Shown here in pieces: positions 49,798 to 58,749 of a stretch of DNA of 64,000 bases. The DNA is taken from contig OY970256.1 in the NCBI GenBank assembly GCA_963715565.1, positions 3,162,001 to 3,226,000 of the forward strand, in the 5' to 3' direction. The notes under the pieces are model-generated. The model did no database searches. It had not been told where the DNA came from and worked only from the letters and a program-made list of their open reading frames with translations. The position numbers and the translations under genes were made by a program. This DNA comes from JACVRN01 sp963715565. GTDB taxonomy: Bacteria; Acidobacteriota; Blastocatellia; Pyrinomonadales; Pyrinomonadaceae. Positions within the stretch are counted from its first letter, which is position 1. Each line of letters begins with the position of its first letter.

Positions 49798-51345
49798 TTG
49801 GTTAACGTACGAGGACCGCTCGCACTGATTATCATAGACGGCTGGGGTTACAGCCCTGAGCGTGAGGGCAACGCTATCGCGCTTGCCGCGACTCCTTTTT
49901 ACGACGAGCTGACGGACAAATATCCGCACACGCTTCTGGATGCATCGGGCTCGCGCGTAGGTCTTCCGGCGGGCGTGATGGGCAATTCGGAAGTGGGCCA
50001 CCTCAACATAGGCTCGGGCCGCGTCATACGCATGGATGTCTCGCGCATTGATTACGCGATTGAGACGGGCGAGTTCTTTCACAACGAAGTGCTGGCGCAG
50101 GCGATGGACAGAGCGCGCGAGAATAACAAACAGCTTCACCTCATGGGTCTGTTGTCCGATGGGCAGGTTCATTCTTCGCAAACGCATCTTTACGCGCTCT
50201 TGAAGATGGCGAAAGAGCGCGGGCTGCAACGTGTCTACGTCCACTGCTTTCTTGACGGGCGCGACACGCCGCCCATGTCTGCTTACGGCTACGTAGAGGC
50301 GCTTGAGGTCGAGATGAGCCGGATTGGCTGCGGGCGTATTGCTACTGCTATTGGCCGCTACTACGCTATGGACCGCGATAAGCGCTGGGAGCGAACCGAG
50401 CGCGCATACAAGCTTCTGGTTCACGCGGAAGGCGAGCGTGTGATTGAGCCGGTCGAAGCCATCAAGCGTTCCTACGAGCGCGGGCTCACGGACGAGTTCG
50501 TAGAGCCCATTGTGGTCGAGCGCGAAACGGGCGAGCCCGTGGCGACTATCGAAGAGGGCGATTCCGTCATCTTCTTCAACTTCCGCCCCGACCGTGCGCG
50601 ACAGATTACACGCGCTCTGACAGAGCCGGGCTTCGGCGGATTTCCCACACCGCATCGCCCCACCGTTCACTTCGTCTGCTTCAACCAGTACGACAAAACT
50701 TTCGGGCTGCCCGTCGCCTTCGCGCAGCATGAGCATCACAACGTCCTTGCGGAAGTCTTCGGGCGCGCGGGCGTGCGCAACTTTCGTCTGGCCGAGACGG
50801 AGAAGTACGCGCACGTTACTTACTTCTTCAACGGCGGTGTGGAAAAGGAGTTCCCCTGCGAGCGTCGCTTGCTTGTCCCTTCTCCGAAGATTGCCACTTA
50901 CGACCTTGAGCCTGCGATGTCTGCCTTCAAAGTCACGGACAAAGTCCTGCGCGCGATTGACGAGCGCGAGACAGACATTTTTATTATCAACTTTGCCAAC
51001 CCGGACATGGTCGGCCACACGGGCAAACTGGATAAAACCATAGAGGCTTGCCAGTACGTTGACACCTGTTTGGGATGGATTACCAAAGGCATACGGAGTG
51101 CGCGCGGGATTAGCATGATTACCGCCGACCACGGCAACGCCGAACAGATGATTGATCCCACGACAGGCCAGCCACACACGGCGCATACCACCAACCTCGT
51201 TCCCTTTCATCTCATAGACGAAGCTTCGCGCGGACTCGCTTTACGCGAAGGCGCGGCGCTCGAAGATGTAGCACCGACTATCCTGAGTCTGCTCGGCGTC
51301 GAACAACCTCCCGAGATGACCGGGCGCGACCTGCGCAAGCTATAA
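49798..51345 (+). CDS. gpmI: 2,3-bisphosphoglycerate-independent phosphoglycerate mutase
   Basis: 515 residues. Interconverts 3- and 2-phosphoglycerate with two Mn2+ ions. IIIDGWGYSPEREGNAIA (metal Asp14), the catalytic Ser64 in GVMGNSEVGHLNIGSGR, HCFLDGRDTPP, the metal-binding NFANPDMVGHTG and MITADHGNAEQM are present. Two TTG codons are candidate starts, 49792 and 49798; the second has AGGAG 9 nt upstream and is preferred. No ATG fits. It works directly before enolase in glycolysis, whose gene lies upstream. Confidence 0.95.
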   Translation: MVNVRGPLALIIIDGWGYSPEREGNAIALAATPFYDELTDKYPHTLLDASGSRVGLPAGVMGNSEVGHLNIGSGRVIRMDVSRIDYAIETGEFFHNEVLAQAMDRARENNKQLHLMGLLSDGQVHSSQTHLYALLKMAKERGLQRVYVHCFLDGRDTPPMSAYGYVEALEVEMSRIGCGRIATAIGRYYAMDRDKRWERTERAYKLLVHAEGERVIEPVEAIKRSYERGLTDEFVEPIVVERETGEPVATIEEGDSVIFFNFRPDRARQITRALTEPGFGGFPTPHRPTVHFVCFNQYDKTFGLPVAFAQHEHHNVLAEVFGRAGVRNFRLAETEKYAHVTYFFNGGVEKEFPCERRLLVPSPKIATYDLEPAMSAFKVTDKVLRAIDERETDIFIINFANPDMVGHTGKLDKTIEACQYVDTCLGWITKGIRSARGISMITADHGNAEQMIDPTTGQPHTAHTTNLVPFHLIDEASRGLALREGAALEDVAPTILSLLGVEQPPEMTGRDLRKL

Positions 51346-51737
51346 AATTACGGGAACATTCTTAATTGACGGGCGTCTAAACTTCGAGTCGAAGAAAAAT
51401 TGCGGGCGGGTGCAAGAGGCGTGTGCCGCGTGCGCGGCGCAGCTTTTTTACGGCGCGTGCTGTTCATGAATTTTTTATACGGCGCGCGTGCAACCATTCG
51501 GGCAGTTTCTCACTTCTGAGTAGGCAAAACGGCACAGGCCCGAGCGTCGGCCACTCTTCGTAATAGCAACAAACGATTTTCACTGGACATCAAGAGCGGC
51601 GACGGCCCTCCCCAGCATCCTGATGCCTGGAACATGGCGCTCCCGAAAACGAAGTCCCCGCGCAGACGTGCAAACGCATGAAACCGTATGGCAGCCACTT
51701 CTCTTCAAAAGCAGTTTGCAAGTAGGAGGTCGTTTTG
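51346..51737. other. Intergenic region before the secreted acidic protein gene
   Basis: About 390 nt without a convincing gene. Two similar stretches, CTTTTTTACGGCGCGTGC (51443) and TTTTTTATACGGCGCGCGTG (51471), stand in tandem; their role is unknown. No terminator for gpmI was recognised. Confidence 0.45.
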
Positions 51738-53030
51738 ATGCGTACCACCCCTCTCTTCGTTTCACCCATCACGAGATTAACGCTCTTCTTCGGCGCGCTG
51801 GCACTCTTAGCCTGCGGCCTCTCTTTCATTCTCGCGCCCACGGCTGCGAGTTGTGGGGGGCCGCCGCCCATGCCGCTGCGCCCGCTCTACATAATATCCG
51901 AGCGCATCGTGGTCGCGCGCGCGGGCCAGTCGGCACTGCTGCCGACCGAAACGACAGAGAATTACCAGCAAACACCAGTACGCACGTCGTTCTACGTCTC
52001 ACAGACCCTCAAGGGCAAAGAGGAAGAGGTCGTGCATGTCTATCAAATGCTGTACGGCGATAACCGCTCCGTGCCCAAAACTTTCGCGGAAGGAACAACG
52101 CTGCTCCTCTTTCTCAGCCCGCAGGAGGGCGGCGAAGGTTATGAGCTTGCAGCATCCGACAGCTTCGCCGTGAAGAAGCTTTCCGAAGACGACCTCAAGG
52201 TGTACGTCGAACGCATAGAGGAGCTGGCCGTTATCCTGCGCGACAAGGAGCCGGACAAAAATAAGATCGTGGACTGGCTCGTGCGCTGCGCCGAAGAGAA
52301 GGCGACGCGCTGGGAAGGCGCTTTCGAGCTGAACACCAGCCAGTATGCGCTCATCAACGAGCAGGAAAAATCGGACGAAAAGGAAGAGGAAAACGTAGCG
52401 GACGCGGCGGACGAAGCGGCTGTGGACACACCGAGCGAGCCTTCAGCCGACGCCGCCCCGGAGGAAGTACAGCCGATGTCCGAGGAGCTGGTGGTAGAGA
52501 GGGAAATCATCCGCCTGCCGCCCACGTATTCGCTTTACAACTCGGAGATGGCGCGGCTGCTCACACCGGACCACAAAAAGCGCTTGGCGAACACACTCTT
52601 CAAGCTGGAAGACTTTACGGAACCCGGAGACTCGGACCTTCTTCAACTGGTTCTCTCTCTGAAAGCTGACGACCGCATCATTCCCTTCATCATTTCACAC
52701 CTGAACAAGGTCAGTCAGGAGCCGCCCCCCTACGTCGAGCACATGGTGACGGCTCTGGCAGGGGCGCTCGACGACGATGCTCTCATCGCCCGCGCGGAGA
52801 AGTATAGCGAGTACGCCATGTACTACGACCCTACGGAAGAGGAAGAGAGAGCGGAGAGTGACGTGGCTGAGGAAGGAGATAACGAGGAAGTTGATGCGGA
52901 GGAAGAACCCGTGGACCAGGAGGAGCTGGCCCTTCAGGGCAACTCCGCGCAGAAGCGCAGCGCGCGACTTAAAAAGTTTCTCGCGGAAGCCGAGCGCATC
53001 GCCAACAGCAGCGTGCGCGTCGAGCAATAA
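51738..53030 (+). CDS. Secreted acidic protein, unknown function
   Basis: 430 residues from the ATG at 51738; AGGAGG stands 8 nt upstream. An N-terminal hydrophobic segment (LTLFFGALALLACGLSFILA) is followed by TAASCGGPPP, which could be a signal peptidase I site or a weak lipobox. Next is a compact domain (about 50-190: IIVxARxGQ-type strand ISERIVVARAGQSALL, TSFYVSQTLKGKEEEVVHVY, GTTLLLFLSPQ). Then come an acidic low-complexity linker, a helical segment of HEAT-like character (about 275-355) and a second acidic run. The first domain resembles proteins that monitor metal or carbohydrate exchange only loosely. No family is recognised. Confidence 0.7.
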   Translation: MRTTPLFVSPITRLTLFFGALALLACGLSFILAPTAASCGGPPPMPLRPLYIISERIVVARAGQSALLPTETTENYQQTPVRTSFYVSQTLKGKEEEVVHVYQMLYGDNRSVPKTFAEGTTLLLFLSPQEGGEGYELAASDSFAVKKLSEDDLKVYVERIEELAVILRDKEPDKNKIVDWLVRCAEEKATRWEGAFELNTSQYALINEQEKSDEKEEENVADAADEAAVDTPSEPSADAAPEEVQPMSEELVVEREIIRLPPTYSLYNSEMARLLTPDHKKRLANTLFKLEDFTEPGDSDLLQLVLSLKADDRIIPFIISHLNKVSQEPPPYVEHMVTALAGALDDDALIARAEKYSEYAMYYDPTEEEERAESDVAEEGDNEEVDAEEEPVDQEELALQGNSAQKRSARLKKFLAEAERIANSSVRVEQ

Positions 53031-53097
53031 GACTCCGGCCCCTGTGCCGTTATGCTCTTATAAGAAGCTGATTGAAAAGTCACTGTCATTCGTTTTT

Positions 53098-53253
53098 AGC
53101 TCCGTAGGAGCGAAGATGTTTATAGCTCGCGGGCGATAAACCATTTCAAGCTCCGTAGGAGCGGCATGTGATAGATGAAGAACATGCCGCTCCTACGGAG
53201 CTTGATTTTCTTAATCGCTCGTTAACTATAAACATCCACGTCCCTACGGGACT
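53098..53253. repeat. REP/BIME-like composite palindrome, copy 3
   Basis: Inner arms 53147-53168 and 53183-53204 are a perfect 22-bp inverted repeat containing GCTCCGTAGGAGCGGCATG. Outer ATGTTTATAG (53116-53125) faces CTATAAACAT (53226-53235), ending in mini-hairpins of AGCTCCgtaGGAGC and GTCCCtacGGGAC type. The left flank AAGAAGCTGATTGAAAAGTC matches the flanks of copy 1. Confidence 0.85.
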
Positions 53254-53309
53254 TTGTTTATCATCGCTCATCCCCTATCATCTTAAAGTGAATTTCTTTT
53301 CGGGCGGTG

Positions 53310-54344
53310 ATGACAGGCTTGAGTTTCAATCCGCGTAATATTCTGGTTATTGATTTCGGCCAACTGGGCGACGTGGTCCTGAGCCTTCCGGCTCTGCGCG
53401 CCATCCGTGCGCGATTTCCAGACGCGCACATTACTGTAGCCGTCGGCAAACCCGGCGCGCCCGTGGTCGAGCTTTCGGGCTATGCAAACTCCACGCTTCC
53501 GGTTGACCGCGTCGCTTTGCGCGACGGGCCGAAGCCGTGGGCCATCTTCCGCATCGCGCGTCTTGTCAAGGAAGTCCGCAAACGAGAGTTCGATTTTGTG
53601 ATTGACCTGCACAGCCTCTCGGAGACAAACCTGCTGGGATTTCTCTCCGGCGCAGGCAATAGACTTTACGCGCGCCGTCCCAACCGCTCGCTCGATTTTC
53701 TCTCCAACTTCCGCCCGCGTCCTCCTGTCGAAGACCAGAAGAAGCACGCCGTCGATAGATATCTCGACGTGCTCGTCCCGCTCGGCATAAATGATGCGGA
53801 ACGCCTGCCGCGTCTCAAAACGCGCGCCGAAGACGACCGCGCCGTCGAAGAGATATTGAGAAAAGCGAAAGCGGATGCGGGCGCGCCGCTCGTGGGTCTT
53901 TTTCCCGGCGCGGGCCATCCGGGCCGCCGCTGGCCGCTCGCGCGCTTTCGCGAGCTGGCAGAGATGCTACAGCGCGGCGACCAACTGCGCGTAGTAGTTT
54001 TTGTCGGCCCTGAAGAACGCGAGTTTATACAGGAAGTGCGCGCGTCTTTTCCGCGCCCGGCAGTTATTCTGGACAAGCTCACCGTCCCGCAGCTTGCGTC
54101 TGCGCTGGCGCGGCTCTCCGTCTTCGTCACCAACGACACAGGCCCCATGCACGTTGCCTCCGCGGTCGGCACATCGGTCGTCGCGCTTATCAGCATCCCC
54201 ACTCCGCACAGTTTCATCCCCCTCGGAGAACAACATCGCATCATCTACAGCCGCAAGATTGACGAGATGACGACGGGTGAAGTTTACGAGGCGACGCGCA
54301 ATGTTCTTGCACACCTGCGCACCGAAGCTTTGTTCGCTACCTGA
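53310..54344 (+). CDS. Glycosyltransferase family 9 (heptosyltransferase-like)
   Basis: 344 residues. GT-B fold enzyme that adds ADP-heptose or a related sugar to the LPS core on the cytoplasmic face. Typical segments: ILVIDFGQLGDVVLSLPALR at the N-terminus, VGLFPGAGHPGRRWPLARFR and FVTNDTGPMHVASAVGTSVV near the C-terminus. The ATG at 53310 is used; the GTG just before it is also possible. There is no clear Shine-Dalgarno. The acceptor cannot be told from sequence. dacB follows after 10 nt, so the two genes form an envelope operon. Confidence 0.9.
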   Translation: MTGLSFNPRNILVIDFGQLGDVVLSLPALRAIRARFPDAHITVAVGKPGAPVVELSGYANSTLPVDRVALRDGPKPWAIFRIARLVKEVRKREFDFVIDLHSLSETNLLGFLSGAGNRLYARRPNRSLDFLSNFRPRPPVEDQKKHAVDRYLDVLVPLGINDAERLPRLKTRAEDDRAVEEILRKAKADAGAPLVGLFPGAGHPGRRWPLARFRELAEMLQRGDQLRVVVFVGPEEREFIQEVRASFPRPAVILDKLTVPQLASALARLSVFVTNDTGPMHVASAVGTSVVALISIPTPHSFIPLGEQHRIIYSRKIDEMTTGEVYEATRNVLAHLRTEALFAT

Positions 54345-54354
54345 AAATTCAAGC

Positions 54355-55992
54355 ATGAAAAATCTGCTCTTATCCAAGCGACGCTCCTTTGCTTTATCAG
54401 GCGCTCTTTTCCTCTTGCTTCTTTTCGTCTTCGCAGCGGAGCGTTGGACTCCCGCACGCCTCTCCGCACAAAGCACAGGCACGCAAAGTACGAGCACGAC
54501 ACGCGCCGCTGAATCCGTTGCGCAATCTTCAAATTCTACATCTCGCTCGCGCTCCGCCACGGAGCTTCAGCGAAAAATAGACGAGGCGATAGAGGCGAGC
54601 GAATTTCGTTCGGCGCGCTGGGGCGTGTACGTCTTGAGCCTGCGCGACGGGCGCACCGTAGCCGCGCGCGAGGGCGACAAGCCTTTCACGCCCGCCTCTA
54701 ACATGAAGGTCTACACGACGGCTGTGGCGCTCGACACGCTCGGCGCGGACTATCGCTGGCGGACCTCCGTTTACGCTGCGCGCGAACCCGACGCACGCGG
54801 GCTCATCGACGACGACCTTGTCCTCTACGGGCGCGGCGCACCTGATCTCTCGTCGCGCACCGAAAAAGAGACGCCCGACCATCTAGCTCAACTCGCGGAC
54901 GAGCTTTACCGGCGCGGCGTGCGGCGCGTGCGCGGTGATTTAATCGGAGATGAAAGCTACTTGCGCGGCGAGCCGCTTGGCGACGGCTGGCTCTGGAACG
55001 ACGTGCAGTGGTATTACGGCGCGGAAGTCTCGGCGCTGACGATTAACGACAACGAAGCGACCGTCACCATCACACCCGGCAAGCCCGGCGAGGCAGCCGC
55101 CGCGAAGCTTGAAGAAGATGCAGGTCTCTTAAATCTCACAAACGATGCCCAGACCTCTGTGCGCGGCACGTCTCTGACCATCGGCGTCACGCGCGGTCTC
55201 TCGGACAACAACGTGCGCGTGTGGGGAGAATTTCCGGCCACGGGCCGCAGCTATCGCGTGCGCGTCTCCGTACACCAGCCCGCGCTCTGGGCCGCGACCC
55301 TCTTTCGTGAAAAGCTACGGGCTCGCGGCATCGCTGTCGAAGGAAAAACTCTTGTCAGGGATGCGCGCGTTTCTCCTGATGAAAGGTTCGAGCCCGAGCG
55401 CGCCGTCGAGCTGGCTTTTGTGACCGGCAAGCCGCTAGGCGAAATTGTGCGCGCGACAAATAAATACAGCATCAACCTCAACGCAGAGCTTATCCTGCGC
55501 ACTGTCGGGCGCGAGCGCGGGGCTACGGCCCCGGACTCTGATCCTGTGAGGATGCGTATTCGTGGCGACGACGAGGCAGGCTCAAGCGTCGTGCGTCTCT
55601 GGCTTGAGCGCGCCGGGGCAAACACGGGCAGCCTCTCGCTTCATGACGGCTCGGGTCTCTCGCGTCTCAATCTCGTCACGCCCGAGGCGACCGTGCGCCT
55701 GCTGGCCGCAATCTCCCGTACTTCTTCCTCAAAAATCTTTCGCGACTCGCTTCCCGTTGCGGGCCGTGACGGCACGCTCGCAGGAAGGCTCAGCATCTCG
55801 GGCGGTCGTCTTCAAGCCAAGACCGGAACGCTCTCCTATAACAATTCCCTTTCGGGCTACGTCCTGGCCGCTGACGACGAGCCTTTTGCGTTCGCTATTT
55901 TCTGCAACGACGAAACGGCTAAAGGCAGCAGCGTCACCGTGATAGACCAGATTGCCCGCCTCCTGACGGAATATCGCGAATCCGGCCCCTGA
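54355..55992 (+). CDS. dacB: D-Ala-D-Ala carboxypeptidase/endopeptidase (PBP4, S13 family)
   Basis: 545 residues. N-terminal signal segment (FALSGALFLLLLFVFAAERW) then a Ser/Thr-rich linker. The penicillin-binding domain has SxxK with Ser115-Lys118 in FTPASNMKVYTTAVALDTLG, SxN in NKYSINLNAELILRTVG and KTG in LQAKTGTLSYNNSLSGYV; the long insert between the first two motifs is typical of PBP4. It trims or cleaves peptidoglycan cross-links in the periplasm. It starts 10 nt after the GT9 gene, so both are probably translated from one mRNA. Confidence 0.94.
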   Translation: MKNLLLSKRRSFALSGALFLLLLFVFAAERWTPARLSAQSTGTQSTSTTRAAESVAQSSNSTSRSRSATELQRKIDEAIEASEFRSARWGVYVLSLRDGRTVAAREGDKPFTPASNMKVYTTAVALDTLGADYRWRTSVYAAREPDARGLIDDDLVLYGRGAPDLSSRTEKETPDHLAQLADELYRRGVRRVRGDLIGDESYLRGEPLGDGWLWNDVQWYYGAEVSALTINDNEATVTITPGKPGEAAAAKLEEDAGLLNLTNDAQTSVRGTSLTIGVTRGLSDNNVRVWGEFPATGRSYRVRVSVHQPALWAATLFREKLRARGIAVEGKTLVRDARVSPDERFEPERAVELAFVTGKPLGEIVRATNKYSINLNAELILRTVGRERGATAPDSDPVRMRIRGDDEAGSSVVRLWLERAGANTGSLSLHDGSGLSRLNLVTPEATVRLLAAISRTSSSKIFRDSLPVAGRDGTLAGRLSISGGRLQAKTGTLSYNNSLSGYVLAADDEPFAFAIFCNDETAKGSSVTVIDQIARLLTEYRESGP

Positions 55993-56305
55993 AACTCCCT
56001 CAAGCTCAAAAATTTTGCGTCCTGCCTGTTGTTGGCCTATGTTTGCCATAGACAAACTGGTTTAACTTCTGTAAGATGGGTTTGCTGCCCCTGCGGGGAG
56101 CAGATTGTGGGACTTCCTTGATGGGCGCTTCCTTTTGCCGGGCCTTTCGCGCCTGTAGTTTCCTTACCTATTTGGCTGGTCAAGACAAACGCTATTGGTC
56201 CATTCTCCAGCCGCCAGAACACAAGCGCCAGAGAGGTCGCCTGCGCACCCGCACCTGTCCTTACCCGTAGTCGGCTACTTATGATTTCCTTGAGGAGTGA
56301 ACGTT
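55993..56305. other. Intergenic region before the TonB-like gene
   Basis: 313 nt without a credible gene. A small stem around CTGCCCCtgcGGGGAGCAG is visible near 56089, and TTTGCC/GACAAA-type pairing near 56042. None is a convincing terminator or riboswitch. Confidence 0.4.
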
Positions 56306-57607
56306 ATGTCACGACGAACTAACCTTACACTGCTGACCGCTCTCTTAGTTTTGGTCACCGTCCCTTCTGTTTTCGGACAGACGAGCCAATCGATTTTCCG
56401 CAGAGCCCAGAGGCTCTCTCTGGTTGGTCTCGCCGACGGTGTGAGCGACCGTGAGCAGGACGGATTGAACGGGCCTGTGCGACGGGTTCGCACGGAGACG
56501 GTGAAGCTTGCGAACAAGAACGGCAAGCTCGTCGAAGGCCAGCGCGTGACGCTCGAAGTGGCAGCCTATGATGTCAAGGGCTCGAAAATCGAGAACGCCT
56601 ATTATCCCATCCCCGGCTCAAGCATTACGGGCAAAGAGGTCTACAAGTATGATGAGAAGGGCAACATCATGGAGATGACCTTGCAGGATGATAAGGGCAC
56701 GCTCCTGAGCAAGGAGACCTATTCGTACGAATTCGACAGCTTCGGCAACTGGACCAAGATGACGACCGCCGTCGCCGTGATTGAAAACGGCAAGGTCACG
56801 TTTGAGCCGACGGAGGTCACTTATCGCAACATCAGCTATTACCTTGACGAAGCGACGCTCGCCAAAATGAATCAGCCGCAGGCTCCCGCAACCGGCAACA
56901 ATGCCGCAACGAATCCTGTTCCGGCTAACAACAGCACGACCAACACAGTCGCCGCCAACACCAACGCGCCCGCCAACACGCCTTCGTCTTCCCCCAATTC
57001 AAAACCCGCCGCCCAGAACAACGCGCCCACGACCAACGTGCCCTCAAGCACGAACTCGAATCCGTCTTCGCAACCGGTCGTTGCTTCGAACAAACCCGCC
57101 GCAACTTCCGATGTTGCTAAACAGGATGCTTCTAAACAGACTGCGGCTCCCGCACAGAACAACTCGTCAACGCCGCTCGTCAAAGCGAGCGCGCCCGTGA
57201 GCGACAAGCCCGCGTCCGCTTCGAAGGAGCAGGCCGCGAACAGCGCGGATAAAAATAAAGAGAAGCCCGTGGAGACCAAAGTCGCAGACGAACAGGCTTC
57301 CAAGCCCATGATACGTCCGCTCTTGAAGCCCGTCTCGGGCGGCGTCCTCAACGGCAAGGCCGTGAACCTGCCCAAGCCGATGTATCCACAGACGGCCAAG
57401 AGCGCGCGCATGGGCGGCACGGTCATCGTCGAAGTAGTGATTGACGGCACAGGCAAAGTCATCTCGGCGCGCGCCGTGAGCGGTCCGGCGTTGTTGCTGC
57501 AAGCAGCCGTCACTGCCGCTTACCAGGCGAAGTTCTCTCCGACAATCCTCTCGGGCCAGCCCGTCAAGGTCGTCGGCACAATCAACTACAACTTTACAAT
57601 TAATTAG
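56306..57607 (+). CDS. Secreted TonB-C-domain protein with low-complexity linker
   Basis: 433 residues from the ATG at 56306; GAGGAG lies 8 nt upstream. A typical cleavable signal peptide (LTLLTALLVLVTVPSVFG|Q) is followed by a repeat-like domain (YKYDEKGNIMEMTLQDDKG, YSYEFDSFGNWTKM) of the MORN/RHS-like kind. Next is a long Asn/Ala/Pro/Thr/Ser linker (about 200-335) and then a TonB C-terminal domain (KPMYPQTAKSARMGGTVIVE, VISARAVSG, AVTAAYQAKFSP). Classical TonB keeps its N-terminal helix as an inner-membrane anchor; here the anchor appears to be removed. It may therefore be a soluble periplasmic protein rather than an energy transducer. Confidence 0.85.
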   Translation: MSRRTNLTLLTALLVLVTVPSVFGQTSQSIFRRAQRLSLVGLADGVSDREQDGLNGPVRRVRTETVKLANKNGKLVEGQRVTLEVAAYDVKGSKIENAYYPIPGSSITGKEVYKYDEKGNIMEMTLQDDKGTLLSKETYSYEFDSFGNWTKMTTAVAVIENGKVTFEPTEVTYRNISYYLDEATLAKMNQPQAPATGNNAATNPVPANNSTTNTVAANTNAPANTPSSSPNSKPAAQNNAPTTNVPSSTNSNPSSQPVVASNKPAATSDVAKQDASKQTAAPAQNNSSTPLVKASAPVSDKPASASKEQAANSADKNKEKPVETKVADEQASKPMIRPLLKPVSGGVLNGKAVNLPKPMYPQTAKSARMGGTVIVEVVIDGTGKVISARAVSGPALLLQAAVTAAYQAKFSPTILSGQPVKVVGTINYNFTIN

Positions 57608-57665
57608 AAGAGAAATTTTCCGGCAAGAAAAGAATCTGCCCTGAATTGTTAAGAGGAGTAAAAGG

Positions 57666-58670
57666 ATGGCACTGAGTGGACAACTGAGCGACCTGTCGCT
57701 GGCCGAGCTGATAGAGTTTTTCTGTAACCAGCGCAAGACCGGACGATTGAAGATCGCGTACCAGAAAGCGCCCGGCTATTTCTACTTCGAGCGCGGCGAA
57801 TTGGTGGACGCCAAGATCGGAGCGTTGAGCGGTGTGGATGCTGTTTACTACGCGCTCACGCAGGAGAACGCTTCGTTCAAATTCTCAACGGCTTTCGAGC
57901 CGACTCGCCGGACGATTCATCAGCCCTGGGCGCAGGTCGCGCTCGAAGGCTTGCGCCGTCTGGACGAAGGAGTCGCGCCCAAAGAAGCTTTTCCAGAAGG
58001 CGAGTTGCTCGCTCACGAGGATGAGCCGGACGAGCCGGGCGAATCGTCGTCTCGCGCAGCAGAAGGAGTCGCGCCGCTATCGCTTACGGTTGAAAGCTCC
58101 GCCGAAAAGGGGCGCAACCGCATGTTTGTTTATGCGGCCGTTGTGGCTGCCCTGGTCCTGAGCGTCGCCGCCATAGGCTTCCCGGCAGGCTGGTACAGCA
58201 AGCGCAAACAGGTCGTGGCTGCTCCGTCGCAAGCTGCGCCCGAAGTTAAATCCGAAGAACAATCTGCGGCGACGACAGCACCCGATGCGAGCAGTGCACC
58301 GGCAGAAGCAGACCCGAGCGGCGCAGCCGCCTCAAGCACAGACAGCGCCTTCGCCATACGCCAGCGCGAGGAGCGCGCGCGTGAAGCGCGTGAGCGCATG
58401 CTCGCTGCACAGGAGAGCGCGCAGGCCGCAAAGTCAACTGCGCCCGTGCCCGGCCAACCTCAGCCCACTGCGACCAACCCTGCGGAAGTCAAGAAACCCG
58501 AACCGGCCCAGCCCGCTAAGAAGACCGTCACCGTTCAGGTCACCTATGACGAGAACGGGCGCGTCACACAGGCTTCCGGCGGCGACGGCATGGCGCAGCG
58601 CATCGCACGCCAGAAACGCTTCCCCACAGGCAAAGGCGGCTCTGCGACGATTACCATTCCCGTCAACTAA
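57666..58670 (+). CDS. DUF4388 membrane protein with partial TonB-like C-terminus
   Basis: 334 residues; AGGAG lies 7 nt before the ATG. The N-terminal DUF4388 (PATAN-type) domain covers about 1-100: GQLSDLSLAELIEFFCNQRKT, GRLKIAYQKAPGYFYFERGE, LVDAKIGALSGVDAVYYAL. A linker and one membrane helix (about 158-178, MFVYAAVVAALVLSVAAIGF) follow, then an Ala/Glu-rich linker. The C-terminus ends TVTVQVTYDENGRVTQASGG...GKGGSATITIPV, which resembles the last strands of TonB. DUF4388 domains occur in gliding and signalling proteins of Acidobacteriota, Myxococcota and cyanobacteria. It follows the TonB-like gene by 58 nt and may share its transcript. Confidence 0.85.
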   Translation: MALSGQLSDLSLAELIEFFCNQRKTGRLKIAYQKAPGYFYFERGELVDAKIGALSGVDAVYYALTQENASFKFSTAFEPTRRTIHQPWAQVALEGLRRLDEGVAPKEAFPEGELLAHEDEPDEPGESSSRAAEGVAPLSLTVESSAEKGRNRMFVYAAVVAALVLSVAAIGFPAGWYSKRKQVVAAPSQAAPEVKSEEQSAATTAPDASSAPAEADPSGAAASSTDSAFAIRQREERAREARERMLAAQESAQAAKSTAPVPGQPQPTATNPAEVKKPEPAQPAKKTVTVQVTYDENGRVTQASGGDGMAQRIARQKRFPTGKGGSATITIPVN

Positions 58671-58681
58671 AGACGTACAAA

Positions 58682-58743
58682 GCTCAAAAGAAAAGAGCGA
58701 TGATGAAAAGCAGCCTTTTCATCATCGCTCTTTTCTTTTGAGC
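58682..58743. terminator. 29-bp bidirectional hairpin between convergent genes
   Basis: 58682-58710 and 58715-58743 are perfect complements around a 4-nt loop CAGC. A-rich and T-rich stretches inside the arms give T-runs on both strands. It lies 11 nt after the DUF4388 gene and 6 nt past the M20 gene stop, so it can end both transcripts. The AAAAG/GATGATGAAAAG composition recalls the STRR hairpin loops. Confidence 0.85.
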
Positions 58744-58749
58744 CTTATC

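Noticed and set aside
56040..56300. A riboswitch or small RNA before the TonB-like gene
   Set aside because: GC-rich stems can be drawn, but no conserved riboswitch core (c-di-AMP, c-di-GMP or cobalamin) was recognised.
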